Position numbers and translations under genes: made by a program
Notes under the pieces: model-generated
Told to the model about the DNA's origin: nothing
The model's database searches: none
Seen by the model: the letters and a program-made list of their open reading frames with translations, nothing else
In this document: in pieces, positions 45,258-56,481 of the stretch
Layout of the letters: every line of letters begins with the position of its first letter
Position numbering within the stretch: position 1 is the stretch's first letter
Origin: Rossellomorea vietnamensis
Lineage (GTDB): Bacteria; Bacillota; Bacilli; Bacillales; Bacillaceae_B
Reading direction: 5' to 3'
Assembly (NCBI RefSeq): GCF_001305855.1
Contig: NZ_LIXZ01000005.1
Location: forward strand, 166,413-230,412
Length of the DNA: 64,000 bases

Positions 45258-46922
45258 TTATGACTGTAAATCTACCGGTACCACTGCATTTTTCAATTCA
45301 TTATTTAAATCCGAGGTGTATTTGTCTTTTTGTTCACTCGTCCAATTCAACAATTTAGACATCATCTCAATGACTGGTTCCTTCCACTTCTCTACCCATT
45401 CACGGTCAAAGAACAAAGCGCCTGTGCGTCGAATGAAGAAATCCACCGGTGTCGCAGCCATCTCTTCCTGAATCGCATAAATCAGCTGGGCGTACAAGTA
45501 AGGAGGGACGGACCTTTCATCCGTGGATCCACTGTAAGCATGAGCAAGCTTGAACAGCTGATCCACATTGGAGCCATACATTCCGGCAAGCTTTCGTCCC
45601 TCAGACTCTGTTAAACCATATTGAGTGGCTTCTCCTGCCTTTTGGTCGATGAATGATTGGAAATTCTTCGATCCTCCGACATGACCACCGGAAATCGGCA
45701 TATGCTTTGTCGAAGATGCAGGGAACTTCTGCTTGTGTTCTTCTTTCAGACGTGTAGATACAAGGTCAACGACATGTTCCCCCATTTTGCGGTACCCTGT
45801 CAGTTTACCGCCTGCAATGGTGATCAGTCCGCTTTCCGCTTCCCACACTTCATCTTTACGGGAAATTTCAGAAGGATCCTTCCCTTTTTCAAATATCAGT
45901 GGACGAACGCCTGCCCAGCTGGATTCCACATCCTCTTTCCCCACTGACACATCAGGGAACATGAAGTGAATCGCATTCAAGATATAATCCCTGTCTTCTG
46001 ATGTCATATGAGGGGATGCTTTCTCAGAATCAAAGAAAGTGTCCGTTGTCCCTACATACGCTTTCCCGTCACGCGGAATCGCAAATACCATGCGGCCATC
46101 CGGTGTATCAAAATAGACCGCTTGTTGCAGAGGGAACTTGCTTTGATCGATCACAAGGTGTACTCCCTTGGTCAGGCGCAGCTGTTTATTATTCGTACTG
46201 TAATCCTTCCCACGGACATCATCTACCCAAGGACCTGCGGCATTCACAATCTTAGATCCGCGAATTTCAATCGTTTCCCCTGTCATCAGGTCTTCTGCTT
46301 CGATTCCGACTACTTTCTTGTTGTCATAGAGGAATCGCTGTGATTTCATATAGTTTAGAACCGTTGCCCCATGAGCAACTGCTTCCTTCATGACTTCGAT
46401 GGTTAAACGGGCATCGTCGGTCCGATATTCTACATAGTAACCTCCGCCCTTCAACCCATCTTTTTTAACAAGGGGCTCTTTCGTTAACGTTTCCGATACC
46501 GAAAGCATGGATCGCCTTTCACTTCTCTTGACACCCGCAAGGTAGTCATAGACCTTCAACCCGATCGATGTGCTGAATTTACCAAATGTTCCTCCTTTAT
46601 GAAGGGGTAACAGCATCCATTCAGGAGTTGTGACATGAGGCCCGTTTTCGTATACGATTTCTCGTTCTTTTCCTACCTCGGCCACCATCTTGACTTCAAA
46701 TTGTTTTAAGTAACGCAGTCCCCCGTGGACCAATTTTGTGGAACGGCTGGATGTACCTGCGGCGAAATCCTGCATTTCCACCAGGGCCACTTTCATTCCC
46801 CGTTTGGATGCATCAAGGGCAATTCCTGCACCGGTAATACCTCCCCCAATTACAATCAGGTCGAATTGGTCGGAAGACAGTGTATGTTTTACTTCTCTTC
46901 TTGCAGTACTTGAAAATGTCAT
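45258..46922 (-). CDS. glpD: Glycerol-3-phosphate dehydrogenase, aerobic FAD type
   Basis: 554 residues, a membrane-associated flavoprotein that oxidises glycerol 3-phosphate to dihydroxyacetone phosphate and passes electrons to quinone. The FAD motif is [40 protein letters not shown] and [10 protein letters not shown] are typical. [15 protein letters not shown] starts the C-terminal part. A leader terminator lies upstream at 46983-47044, under likely GlpP control. A GGGACGG repeat arm sits near the 3' end (45503-45515) and codes DERSVPP. Confidence 0.96.
   Translation of the reverse strand: MTFSSTARREVKHTLSSDQFDLIVIGGGITGAGIALDASKRGMKVALVEMQDFAAGTSSRSTKLVHGGLRYLKQFEVKMVAEVGKEREIVYENGPHVTTPEWMLLPLHKGGTFGKFSTSIGLKVYDYLAGVKRSERRSMLSVSETLTKEPLVKKDGLKGGGYYVEYRTDDARLTIEVMKEAVAHGATVLNYMKSQRFLYDNKKVVGIEAEDLMTGETIEIRGSKIVNAAGPWVDDVRGKDYSTNNKQLRLTKGVHLVIDQSKFPLQQAVYFDTPDGRMVFAIPRDGKAYVGTTDTFFDSEKASPHMTSEDRDYILNAIHFMFPDVSVGKEDVESSWAGVRPLIFEKGKDPSEISRKDEVWEAESGLITIAGGKLTGYRKMGEHVVDLVSTRLKEEHKQKFPASSTKHMPISGGHVGGSKNFQSFIDQKAGEATQYGLTESEGRKLAGMYGSNVDQLFKLAHAYSGSTDERSVPPYLYAQLIYAIQEEMAATPVDFFIRRTGALFFDREWVEKWKEPVIEMMSKLLNWTSEQKDKYTSDLNNELKNAVVPVDLQS
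45503..45515. repeat. GGGACGG repeat arm inside glpD
   Basis: GAGGGACGGACCT within the coding sequence, single and unpaired. It encodes the RSVPP segment in a region of GlpD that varies between species. Confidence 0.65.
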
Positions 46923-46982
46923 AGTTGGTTCCTCCTAAGAATTAAAGAAATGATTTCTGCTCTTACTCTACTGTTTAACCAT

Positions 46983-47044
46983 AAAAAAAGAGACCGAAAC
47001 TAACATCATGGTCTAAATGTGCCATAATGCAAGTTTGGTCTCTC
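46983..47044 (-). promoter_or_regulatory. glpD leader terminator, probable GlpP antitermination site
   Basis: On the minus strand AGAGACCAAACT pairs with AGTTTCGGTCTCT, followed by TTTTTTT, 60 bp before the glpD start. In Bacillus, GlpP bound to glycerol 3-phosphate prevents termination at such leaders. Confidence 0.85.
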
Positions 47045-47095
47045 TTGGTCTCTAACCGTTTTATTAACTTGGATTCATTATATCATATGTTTCTC

Positions 47096-48604
<1,509 letters not shown>

Positions 48605-49435
48605 TTAATTTTCAGTAGATAATTGATGTACTTTTTTAGCTAAACTGGTCTTTCTGTCACTTGCGTAGGCAAGTCCAAGCACGGCAAGAAGTATCACAAG
48701 AACCACCCAGAAGCTTGTCGTAACTTGTCCAATGAAAACAGCTTTATAAAAGACGCCTCCAAAAGATCCCCCTAATACCGGTCCTACTACTGGAACCCAT
48801 GAATATCCCCAGTTGGATGGTCCCTTTCCTGGAATCGGAAGTATGAAGTGAGCGATACGCGGTCCAAGGTCCCGGGCCGGGTTAATCGCATATCCGGTTG
48901 TACCACCGAGAGAAATCCCGATCGCGATGATAAGGAATCCGACGATAAATGGATTTAATCCGTCTGTAAAGGTATTCGCCCCTATGGATAATAATCCTAC
49001 TACTAATACAAAAGTTCCAATGATTTCACTCAATAAATTTGAAAAATAATGTGGAATGGCTGGACCAGTAGCAAAGACTCCTAATTTCACACCTGGATCC
49101 TTTGTTGCGTGCCAATGGGGTAAAAAGTGTAAATATGTGATTGTTGCCCCGATGATTGCCCCGATCATTTGTGCGAGGATATACTCAGGTACATCGCTCC
49201 ACGGGAAATCACCATTGAACGCAAGTCCCAATGTAACAGCAGGATTTAAATGTGCACCACTAAACTGTCCTACTGCGTAAACACTCATCGCAACACCCAA
49301 TCCCCAGCCAAATGTAATGACGATCCAGCCGGCATTATATGCAAATGACTTCTTGAGATTTACATTGGCGCAAACCCCCGCACCGAAAATAATGAGTAAT
49401 GCTGTACCTACCACTTCTCCTATAAATGCATTCAT
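48605..49435 (-). CDS. glpF: Glycerol uptake facilitator (aquaglyceroporin)
   Basis: 276 residues with six helices and two half-helices. The NPA motifs are SGAHLNPAVTLG (Asn64) and GYAINPARDLGPR (Asn185); Asp189 after NPAR marks a glycerol rather than a water channel. It lets glycerol diffuse in for GlpK, which follows on the same transcript. The upstream leader terminator at 49627-49689 shows GlpP antitermination control. Confidence 0.95.
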   Translation of the reverse strand: MNAFIGEVVGTALLIIFGAGVCANVNLKKSFAYNAGWIVITFGWGLGVAMSVYAVGQFSGAHLNPAVTLGLAFNGDFPWSDVPEYILAQMIGAIIGATITYLHFLPHWHATKDPGVKLGVFATGPAIPHYFSNLLSEIIGTFVLVVGLLSIGANTFTDGLNPFIVGFLIIAIGISLGGTTGYAINPARDLGPRIAHFILPIPGKGPSNWGYSWVPVVGPVLGGSFGGVFYKAVFIGQVTTSFWVVLVILLAVLGLAYASDRKTSLAKKVHQLSTEN

Positions 49436-49626
49436 GCATCATCCCTCATTTCAATTAGATTTTGCTCTGAATCACTATGAGCTGATATCATCAATCGTTT
49501 TCCATACATGTAGAGCTTGCAGCACCATCGATTTTCAGGCTTTTATGGGGCTTTTTAGCTCGTTTACCCCATAATTGCATGTGATAATCCTATCAGTCCA
49601 GCGTCACCATGTTATCAGAGCCCGCC

Positions 49627-49689
49627 GAAAAAAAATAAAGAGACTCACGTAATATGCCCATCAATTGCAGGCACTTCACGTGAGTCTCT
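49627..49689 (-). promoter_or_regulatory. glpFK leader terminator, probable GlpP antitermination site
   Basis: On the minus strand AGAGACTCACGT (49689 downwards) pairs with ACGTGAGTCTCT, with inner TGCC / GGCA pairs, then TTTATTTTTTTT. It lies about 190 bp before glpF and resembles the glpD leader stem in its AGAGAC start. Confidence 0.88.
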
Positions 49690-49768
49690 TCATCTCTTTC
49701 ACAACGTATTAACTTGTCATTCATATTACTCCACTATGAAAGCGGTGTCAATGGGTTTTCATTATTTT

Positions 49769-50326
49769 TTATCTGTCAAAATGTTTCCATAGGACTCGAT
49801 CAGAAGTTGTAATCGCCGTCGCTCCTGCCTCAAGTGCCGCCTCCACTTCATCCACTGTATCAATCAGTCCACCGGCAAAGATGGGCTTGCCTGTCTTGGT
49901 GCCTATTTCCTTAATGATTTTCGGAACGACACCGGGAAGAACCTCAATGAAATCGGGATCCGTCTTTTGGATTAATTCAATACTGCGGTTCATGGCACTC
50001 GAATCGATGACAAACATTCGCTGGGTGGCATACACTCCCTTTTGCCTCGCCTTTTTTATGACGTTTCCTTTAGTAGATATAATGCCATAAGGTTTGATTT
50101 CCTGGCAGACATATTCTGCTGCGTATTCATCACTCGCTAAACCATGAATGAGATCCAAGTGCAAAAACATCTTTCGATTCTCTTTACGGGCATATTCAAA
50201 AACACTTTTCAGCATCCCTACATGAAGGTCGAGGAATACACCGTATTGGAAAGAGGTTTCAAGCATTTTATCAAAGTCCTTCATTGACCTTATGGCTGGT
50301 AATATGTTTTGACCTTCAAAACTCAA
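49769..50326 (-). CDS. glpP: Glycerol-3-phosphate-responsive antiterminator GlpP
   Basis: 185 residues. FLDLHVGMLKSVFEYARK, LHLDLIHGLASDEYAAEYVC and FAGGLIDTVDEVEAALEAGA belong to the GlpP family, a TIM-barrel RNA-binding protein. With glycerol 3-phosphate it relieves termination in the glpFK and glpD leaders and stabilises their mRNA. It is the first gene of the glp cluster on this strand. AGGAGTG precedes the ATG. Confidence 0.95.
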   Translation of the reverse strand: MSFEGQNILPAIRSMKDFDKMLETSFQYGVFLDLHVGMLKSVFEYARKENRKMFLHLDLIHGLASDEYAAEYVCQEIKPYGIISTKGNVIKKARQKGVYATQRMFVIDSSAMNRSIELIQKTDPDFIEVLPGVVPKIIKEIGTKTGKPIFAGGLIDTVDEVEAALEAGATAITTSDRVLWKHFDR

Positions 50327-50480
50327 TGTCTTTCACTCCTTAATAGGTATATGCAAGTTTATACAAGGAGAAATTATACCATAGTTTGTTTTATTCTTTT
50401 CTACTCTTCATTTCCATTGAGAGCTGTCAATCGTTCTTACAGGTCTTGTTTTTCAAACTAGTCCCATAACGAAAATCCAT

Positions 50481-51722
50481 TCATATCGCCCAATTCCCAT
50501 TACGGAAAATGGCAATCTTTTTTCCATCGCGACAAACTCCATCAATATTCATAGCAGCAGAACCGATCATGAAATCTTCATGCACGACACTTTCATTGAG
50601 TCCCTTTTCTTCACGCTCTTCGTCGGATAAGATGTTCCCATCTTTGATACAAGTCGGATACGAGGAACCGATCGCTAAATGATTTGATGCATTTTCATCA
50701 AACAGTGTATTAAAAAATAGGACTCCGGAGTCTGAAAGGGGTGAATGGTGTGGAACAAGTGCCACTTCACCTAGATAAGCTGCTCCTTCATCGGTTTCGA
50801 TTAATTTTTTTAAGATTTCTTCCCCTTCTGCAGCGGACACATCCTTAATTTCTCCATTAACAAATGTGAGGGTGAAGCCGTCTATCACATTTCCCTTGTA
50901 AGCAAGGGGCTTAGTACTCCTCACTGTCCCGTTCACTCCTGTTTTTATAGGGACTGTATATACCTCTTCTGTCGGCATATTGGCAATGAAGTTGGTACCC
51001 TGTGGGGTCTTGCTTGCACCGGTAAGCCAGAGATGATCTTCATGCAGTTCAATTGAAAGGTCCGTCCCTGTCGCGCTGTAGTGAAGGCTTTCGAGATTTA
51101 GTGAATTGAGTTGGTTGGCTTTATCGGTCAAGGTTTGGATATGGGATTTCCATGCGGAGACAGGGTCTGGTTGATCGATGCGGACCGAAGTGAAAATCCG
51201 TTCCCATAGACTGGCGACTCTTTCTGATGTCGGGAGTTCATGAAACACTTTATCCGCCCAACTCTGTGAGGGTATGGCGACGATGGACCAGCTGATCTCA
51301 TCCTTTTCTATCGCTTCATAGAACCGATCAAGTGCATCCCCGCTCGCTTTCTCATAATTGAGTATCCTCTCTGGATCGATACCTTTCAGAAGATCCGGAT
51401 CATTGGCCTCTATTTGCAGGAACGCACCTTTAACATCCACGACCCATTCATGCGCAGCGGCGAGCCAGCTCGGATATTCATAGAACACATCATCCGGTGC
51501 CATTTCATAATGCATTCTCAACATTTCTTCATCATACCATTGAACATGAACAATTCTTGCGCCTGCAAGATAGGCTTCCTTCACGACAATGCGAACAAAG
51601 TCTTCTGTTCCGAGCGGTGCTGAGATCCAAAGTGGTTGATCTTCTTGTATATTCACCCCGACCTTAACGGCCAGTTCTGCATATTGTTTTACTTTTTCTT
51701 GAAATTGTTTATGTATAGTCAT
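50481..51722 (-). CDS. Aminopeptidase, M29 family (AmpS/AmpT type)
   Basis: 413 residues, a thermophilic-type M29 metallo-aminopeptidase. Recognised from GANFIANMPTEEVYT-like sequence (GTNFIANMPTEEVYTVPIK), ALVPHHSPLSDSGVLFFNTL, NHLAIGSSYP and VHEDFMIGSAAMNIDG, which carry the two-metal ligands. It releases N-terminal residues from peptides in the cytoplasm. The ATG at 51722 with AGGAGA is preferred over 51728. It follows the HIT gene by 11 bp on the same strand. A GGGACGG arm lies in it at 51058. Confidence 0.92.
   Translation of the reverse strand: MTIHKQFQEKVKQYAELAVKVGVNIQEDQPLWISAPLGTEDFVRIVVKEAYLAGARIVHVQWYDEEMLRMHYEMAPDDVFYEYPSWLAAAHEWVVDVKGAFLQIEANDPDLLKGIDPERILNYEKASGDALDRFYEAIEKDEISWSIVAIPSQSWADKVFHELPTSERVASLWERIFTSVRIDQPDPVSAWKSHIQTLTDKANQLNSLNLESLHYSATGTDLSIELHEDHLWLTGASKTPQGTNFIANMPTEEVYTVPIKTGVNGTVRSTKPLAYKGNVIDGFTLTFVNGEIKDVSAAEGEEILKKLIETDEGAAYLGEVALVPHHSPLSDSGVLFFNTLFDENASNHLAIGSSYPTCIKDGNILSDEEREEKGLNESVVHEDFMIGSAAMNIDGVCRDGKKIAIFRNGNWAI
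51058..51069. repeat. GGGACGG repeat arm inside the M29 aminopeptidase gene
   Basis: AGGTCCGTCCCT, coding GTDL on the gene strand. Single and unpaired, with the outer bases of the arm diverged. Confidence 0.5.
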
Positions 51723-51733
51723 TCTCATTTCTC

Positions 51734-52165
51734 CTATTCCAGTAGTCTAGTGATGTAGGTCTTCATTTTTTCGTGTGTTTCCTCCAACGATTCGGAGGGT
51801 TCATCTACCTGGGCATGTCCATAGAACATGGCACCAAACTGATCTGATTCTTCATTACGTGGAATGACATGCATGTGATAATGAGTCAATTCATTATAGA
51901 TTCCACCATTTTGGCAAATTGTCACTCCATTCGGTTCAAATAATGCATGGATCGTACGTGCAACCAGTTGTGAGGCCCTCATTACGGAGAGACTTTCCTC
52001 TTCGTCAAGTTCAGTCACTTCCTCCTTATGTTTCTTTGGAAGGATCAGTGTGTGACCTGCATGATGGGGATCATGATCCAGTAAGCATGTGACATGTTCG
52101 TTCTCATAAATGATATAAACATTCTCTTCATCATTGGCAAGTCGGCAGCCGAGGCAATTTTTCAT
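51734..52165 (-). CDS. HIT family nucleotide-binding protein
   Basis: 143 residues. The histidine triad is HYHMHVIPR (His95, His97, His99); HAGHTLILPKKHKEEVTELD is the usual N-terminal block, and CLGC near the start may bind zinc. HIT proteins hydrolyse nucleotide phosphoramidates or dinucleotides. Upstream of the aminopeptidase gene with an 11-bp gap, so probably one operon. Confidence 0.9.
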   Translation of the reverse strand: MKNCLGCRLANDEENVYIIYENEHVTCLLDHDPHHAGHTLILPKKHKEEVTELDEEESLSVMRASQLVARTIHALFEPNGVTICQNGGIYNELTHYHMHVIPRNEESDQFGAMFYGHAQVDEPSESLEETHEKMKTYITRLLE

Positions 52166-52293
52166 TGTAAAACCTCCGATAAAAAGTGGATTTTAAAGGG
52201 TTTTTTAAAAATGTGTCGAACATTGTTGCATAGACGAAATCAAAGCGTTTCTCCTATCATCATATCACGTAATGGAAAGGATATCAGAAAATA

Positions 52294-52797
52294 ATGGAAA
52301 TTAGATTGCTTAATGAGTCACACGCTGAAGATTATTGGAACCTTAGGTTAGAGATGCTGAAACAGAGTCCTTCAAGTTTTGGCAGCAGCTATGAAGAGGC
52401 ACTCGAGCGTCCAAATCCAATTGAAATGACTGAAAAGAGGCTTTCAAGCGATGACAGTTTCACGTTTGGCTGCTTTGTCGAGGAAAGACTGGCAGGGGCT
52501 GTTACGATGGTCCGTGAAGCGTCAGTGAAAATGAACCATAAAGCTTCCATCTTTGCTATGTATGTGACACCGACACAAAGGGGGAAAGGATTGGCGAGGC
52601 GACTGCTGGAAGCGGCCATAGATCTTGCAAAGGAAACAGACGGCATTGAACAACTGATGATCACAGTCGTAACTACAAATGAAACAGCAAAAGGACTCTA
52701 TCACTCATGTGGTTTCAAACCATATGGAACTGAAAAGAGAGCAATGAAATATAATGAGGAATACTACGATGAAGAGTTAATGGTTTTGTTTTTATAG
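52294..52797 (+). CDS. GNAT family N-acetyltransferase
   Basis: 167 residues with a complete GNAT fold; the acetyl-CoA loop is VTPTQRGKGLARRLLEAAI, followed by TVVTTNETAKGLYHSCGFK. The substrate is unknown. The ribosome site (AAAGGA) is rather far from the ATG, so the start is a little uncertain. It is divergent from the HIT gene. Confidence 0.85.
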   Translation: MEIRLLNESHAEDYWNLRLEMLKQSPSSFGSSYEEALERPNPIEMTEKRLSSDDSFTFGCFVEERLAGAVTMVREASVKMNHKASIFAMYVTPTQRGKGLARRLLEAAIDLAKETDGIEQLMITVVTTNETAKGLYHSCGFKPYGTEKRAMKYNEEYYDEELMVLFL

Positions 52798-52844
52798 TGC
52801 TCCTTTGATTGAATGTGTGCAGGGAGTCATAATTTCATCAACTT

Positions 52845-52883
52845 AAAAAACGGTGAGTCTCAAACGAGAGATTCACCGTTTTT
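52845..52883. terminator. Bidirectional terminator after the GNAT gene
   Basis: AAAAACGGTGA / TCACCGTTTTT outer stem with TCTC / GAGA inner pairs; shared with the convergent CBO0543-like gene. Confidence 0.9.
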
Positions 52884-53383
52884 CATAATACATGATAATC
52901 AAAGCTGAACAATAGGAAACTTACCACAAAAATGGATGCAATAAAGGCTTTTACAGGATTGAGGTAGTGAAGACGTAGCATTGGGAACATAATGCAATAA
53001 AAAAGTATCGTCCACCATAGATTCCATCCTTCAAAATATTCTATGGAATCGGTTTTCCCCGCAGCCCATTCAGTCAACGTTGCAACACCGATATATTTCA
53101 GATAATAGACGACCTTGATTCTCCATTCTTCCGGATAATGGCTCAAGAACAGAACGACAAGGCAAGGGTAAGCAACCATTGTATAAAGCGTATCTGTTAC
53201 AAACATATTGACAAAAAATCCGTCTAATTCCCACACGGCCTTCACTGTATAGCTGATATACTGATAAAACATATTGAAAAAACTAAAATAGTAGATGGTG
53301 GGAAGAAATTCCCTCCACCTACTCCAAGATCCCCATTTCAAGGAACTAAGAACAACCAATACAATCACGACAATGTGAAACAT
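52883..53383 (-). CDS. CBO0543-family membrane protein
   Basis: 166 residues with four to five hydrophobic helices, rich in aromatics (YYFSFFNMFYQYISY, WWTILFYCIMFP). The length, the LLFLSHYPEEWR-like loop (VLFLSHYPEEWRIKV) and the TEW motif fit the uncharacterised CBO0543 family common in Bacillus. No function can be given. Confidence 0.75.
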   Translation of the reverse strand: MFHIVVIVLVVLSSLKWGSWSRWREFLPTIYYFSFFNMFYQYISYTVKAVWELDGFFVNMFVTDTLYTMVAYPCLVVLFLSHYPEEWRIKVVYYLKYIGVATLTEWAAGKTDSIEYFEGWNLWWTILFYCIMFPMLRLHYLNPVKAFIASIFVVSFLLFSFDYHVL

Positions 53384-53472
53384 GGGATCCCCCCATAGTA
53401 TGATACAAATGATTGGTCATAGTGTACCCGTCTATATGGAAATTCATTCCCATATTTGGTATTCCATTATTG

Positions 53473-54513
53473 TCATGGCTGCTGGCAGTCAATAAATAAA
53501 TCCGCTACTTTGTTACTGAACTCTCTTAAATAATGAAGATAGTCCTCCCCACCGTAGTTATAGCGCTTATTATACATCTTTGCTACTACAACGTTTAATG
53601 ACGGGATGACCAGCAGTGTCGGTCCTGTTACTCCAAGTATTTGATACGAATCCCGGGGTACCCGTTCCCCCATTTCACTTCTCAAACGCGCATCTCCCTG
53701 TACATACCAGAAAAGACCGTTATCAGGAAGAGATGAGTCATAATAGGGACCATTTTGGATCGAGGTGGATAACTCGATCACTTGGGATGGAACAATCTGT
53801 TCACCGTTCATCCTGCCCTTTTGCAGGTGCAGTTGTCCCCATAGGGCAAACTCCTTTACGGAAACGAAAAGATTTTTTTCTGTACCATCATTGGTCGTTC
53901 CCAGTCCTGAAAGAGCCGGTTCCGTTACTTCTCCGATAATGTTCACAAGGCTTTCGTCAGGTTCTGTCCGCCAGCCCGTTTCTTTTAATCCGATACGTGA
54001 GAATATCCGTTCTTCCAATAGCTGTGGAAACCCTTTTCCGTAAAGCCGCTGAATCAATTCGGTCAAGATCTCCACTCCGATGTTTCGATAAGCCCAGCCG
54101 GTTCCTGCCTTGAATTCTCTGAACCAGTTACCTTTCTCATCGATATGAAGTCCGTGGGAATGAGTGACAAGGTGCCGGATGGTTGTACCCATCACTATTT
54201 CAGGGTCCAATTCAGGCATGTACTCAGAAATAGGATCGTCAAGACTCTCAATGTATTTGTCATATAATGCAAAGGAAACGGCAAGTCCTAAATAGCTTTT
54301 TCGGGCAGAGGCCACATTGAATTGTGAATCGGCTTGGACATTTCTCGCATTCTCCTCATGGGAGTGACGTCCACTATAATGTTCTACCACTACATCATTA
54401 TCTTTAAGGATATAGAGCGCGCCAGCAGAGCTTCCATTTTTATCTTTGATATCTTCCACCCAGGAAATCAGTTCCTCTGCAAGGTACGGCACTTGTTTCA
54501 CTCTTTTACCCAT
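53473..54513 (-). CDS. Serine beta-lactamase-family hydrolase
   Basis: 346 residues from the chosen start MGKRVKQVPYL. Serine acyl-enzyme motifs are SARK (Ser69, Lys72) and YRN (Tyr142), as in class C beta-lactamases, esterases and DD-peptidases; GVTGP stands in for the KTG box. No signal peptide is seen, so a cytoplasmic esterase or peptidase is more likely than a true beta-lactamase. The start overlaps the end of the upstream acetyltransferase gene by 16 bases, suggesting coupling; the start codon is uncertain (a GTG at 54501 is possible). Confidence 0.82.
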   Translation of the reverse strand: MGKRVKQVPYLAEELISWVEDIKDKNGSSAGALYILKDNDVVVEHYSGRHSHEENARNVQADSQFNVASARKSYLGLAVSFALYDKYIESLDDPISEYMPELDPEIVMGTTIRHLVTHSHGLHIDEKGNWFREFKAGTGWAYRNIGVEILTELIQRLYGKGFPQLLEERIFSRIGLKETGWRTEPDESLVNIIGEVTEPALSGLGTTNDGTEKNLFVSVKEFALWGQLHLQKGRMNGEQIVPSQVIELSTSIQNGPYYDSSLPDNGLFWYVQGDARLRSEMGERVPRDSYQILGVTGPTLLVIPSLNVVVAKMYNKRYNYGGEDYLHYLREFSNKVADLFIDCQQP

Positions 54514-55043
54514 TCCTCGGCTAACATCCCATAAACCACATGATCTACATAGTGATCGTAGAGCCATTCTCTTTGGCGGAGCTTCCCTTCTTCTACAAAT
54601 CCGAGCCTTTCGGGGATACTGCGGCTCCGATGATTAAATTCAGCAGCGGTTATCTCGACTTTATTCATTTTATAATAATCAAAGGCGTAGCTCGTCAACC
54701 CTTTTGCCACGGTCGTCATGATGCCTTTCCCTTGATAGCCCTCACCCAGCCAATAGCCAATATAGGCGACTTTATTAGACCAATTCAGTTCATTGAAGCC
54801 CGCAATACCTACAATTTCATTTTGATAAACGATTGCAGTCGTCAAACTCTTATTATTAGCAAAACCTAAGCGGGTCGCCTTAATGAACTCCTTTGAATCT
54901 TCCAGTGTTTTAGAGTAGTCCACCCAAGGGAGCCATTCCCTTAAATAAGAGCGGGATCCATCTGTCAGTTCGAATAATCTTTCTGCGTCTTGTAGATCAA
55001 GCAGTCTTAATTCCAATTTGTCGTTTAATTGATATGTAAACAT
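54498..55043 (-). CDS. GNAT acetyltransferase, RimJ/RimL (YdaF) type
   Basis: 181 residues. LELRLLDLQDAERLFELTDG opens a RimL-type GNAT; YIGYWLGEGYQGKGIMT is the acetyl-CoA segment, and ERLGFVEEGKLRQREWLYDH the C-terminal signature. Relatives acetylate N-termini of ribosomal proteins or other substrates; B. subtilis YdaF is the nearest named relative I can recall. Overlaps the serine hydrolase gene downstream. Confidence 0.87.
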   Translation of the reverse strand: MFTYQLNDKLELRLLDLQDAERLFELTDGSRSYLREWLPWVDYSKTLEDSKEFIKATRLGFANNKSLTTAIVYQNEIVGIAGFNELNWSNKVAYIGYWLGEGYQGKGIMTTVAKGLTSYAFDYYKMNKVEITAAEFNHRSRSIPERLGFVEEGKLRQREWLYDHYVDHVVYGMLAEEWVKE

Positions 55044-55131
55044 TTACATTGCTCCTTATCTTTGATTTGTGAGATTATGGGTATTTATGAAATTCATCAC
55101 CACTCGTAATGCGGAGTGTGGCCGCTTTTTA

Positions 55132-55196
55132 GAGGGACGGACCTTCATACGTGTCATTATGGTAAACTGCTACTGCTCCATGAAGGTCCGTCCCTC
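55132..55196. repeat. Paired GGGACGG repeat element (65 bp), downstream of the LD-carboxypeptidase gene
   Basis: Arms GAGGGACGGACCTTCA (55132-55147) and TGAAGGTCCGTCCCTC (55181-55196) are perfect 16-bp complements. The interior contains ATTATGGTAAAC, shared with the element at 56294, so the two are copies of one sequence. It starts 11 bases past the carboxypeptidase stop. Confidence 0.9.
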
Positions 55197-55207
55197 GAAT
55201 GGAATGA

Positions 55208-56221
55208 TTATCGGAAGGTTTGCGTTATTTTCCCTTTTCCATCATGGACTTCTACTTTTCCGTATGCCCCATTAATGAAGGTAATCTGTGGAGGCTGATG
55301 ACCACAGTCGATATCATATGCCACCGGGATTTGTAATTCCTTGGCGATTTCATAATACACATCTTCTGCTGAATAGCCATCCACTGGAATGTTAGCGGCA
55401 CTTCTCCCGAAAAGAAGACCTGAAGAATGGTCTAACCATCCTGCGAGTCTCATTTGTACGAGTGTACGGCGTAAATCTGCTGTATTTATCTCACAGTTTT
55501 CAAAATACCAAATGATTGTTTCACCGACTATATGTTTCTTCCTGAAAGAAGCCACATCCCCGAATGGTGTGCCTATAAGGTTTCTGATCACATCGATACA
55601 GCCTCCGAGGAATCGGCCTTCCATTTCTACCTTCCTGTCTCCGATGGTTTTCCAGACCGTGGGCTCCGTTAAATGAAATACATGGGGTGAAGGCTCTTCA
55701 TGATTCCATTCTTTTTGATACTTTTGGGATGAAAATTGAGTTACCGAAGAGCCTTTTTCTGCGGAAAGGACATTTTTCCATTGTTTAGTCGTTGGATCAG
55801 TAACCTCTCCTCTTAGGTCAATGAGGTTGGTCCCATGTGCCGTGGCCATCCCTGTCTTTAATGTTATTGCAAGTAAGAGGGCACTAATATCGGAATATCC
55901 AAGCACCCATTTAGGCTTGATCTGCTCATAATCGATTAATTCAAGGACTTCTATGAGAAGCTCTCCTCCCCATGGCGGGGTGATGAGTGAAATCGAATCA
56001 TCCTGAAGCATTCGATTTAATTCGGCTGCTCTTTCCGTTGCGGGGGCAGACTTTGCTTTGTGTTGCTTCCAAACGGTATCACCACACTCTATGATGTAAC
56101 CCTTTTCTTCCATTTTAGCTATCGCTTTCTTCAGTGAATCGTGGAGTTCATGTGGCACGCCAGAAGAAGGTGCGGTCAAGCCCACAGTAGAATGTTTCTT
56201 AAGTAATGGATATGTAATCAT
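55208..56221 (-). CDS. LD-carboxypeptidase / MccF-like S66 peptidase
   Basis: 337 residues from the ATG at 56221, fixed by GGAGGGG just upstream; a longer frame to 56368 runs through the repeat at 56294 and is spurious. The nucleophile is Ser110 in LGYSDISALL; ITPPWGGELL and the late His in DIDCGHQPPQ complete the S66 pattern. Members cut tetrapeptides in murein recycling (LdcA) or detoxify microcin C (MccF); the MccF-like branch fits better. Flanked by two copies of the same repeat. Confidence 0.88.
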   Translation of the reverse strand: MITYPLLKKHSTVGLTAPSSGVPHELHDSLKKAIAKMEEKGYIIECGDTVWKQHKAKSAPATERAAELNRMLQDDSISLITPPWGGELLIEVLELIDYEQIKPKWVLGYSDISALLLAITLKTGMATAHGTNLIDLRGEVTDPTTKQWKNVLSAEKGSSVTQFSSQKYQKEWNHEEPSPHVFHLTEPTVWKTIGDRKVEMEGRFLGGCIDVIRNLIGTPFGDVASFRKKHIVGETIIWYFENCEINTADLRRTLVQMRLAGWLDHSSGLLFGRSAANIPVDGYSAEDVYYEIAKELQIPVAYDIDCGHQPPQITFINGAYGKVEVHDGKGKITQTFR

Positions 56222-56293
56222 CTCTATCCCCTCCAGTGGTTTACCCGATTTTACCAGATTGGTAGAGTAGGGACAAGAATTATTTTCCATTTG

Positions 56294-56357
56294 GAGGGAC
56301 GGACCTTCTCCCAACATATTATGGTAAACCCAGATTAATAGATGAAGGTCCGTCCCT
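56294..56357. repeat. Paired GGGACGG repeat element (64 bp), upstream of the LD-carboxypeptidase gene
   Basis: Arms GAGGGACGGACCT (56294-56306) and AGGTCCGTCCCT (56346-56357). The interior shares ATTATGGTAAAC and the right flank GATGAAGG with the element at 55132. The final TC of the right arm has changed to GAG. Confidence 0.88.
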
Positions 56358-56481
56358 GAGTACAACAATTATTTACAATAATTTGAACGATTTGAAAAGG
56401 TTCATGGGATTTGGAGTGTTTGGGAGGTTTGTATGGTAGAATGATTTGGTTGCGTAAAATTGGTTTTATGGAGGTACTATT

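Noticed and set aside
56222-56368. N-terminal extension of the S66 peptidase
   Set aside because: It crosses the repeat at 56294 and lacks family similarity; the ATG at 56221 has a strong ribosome site.
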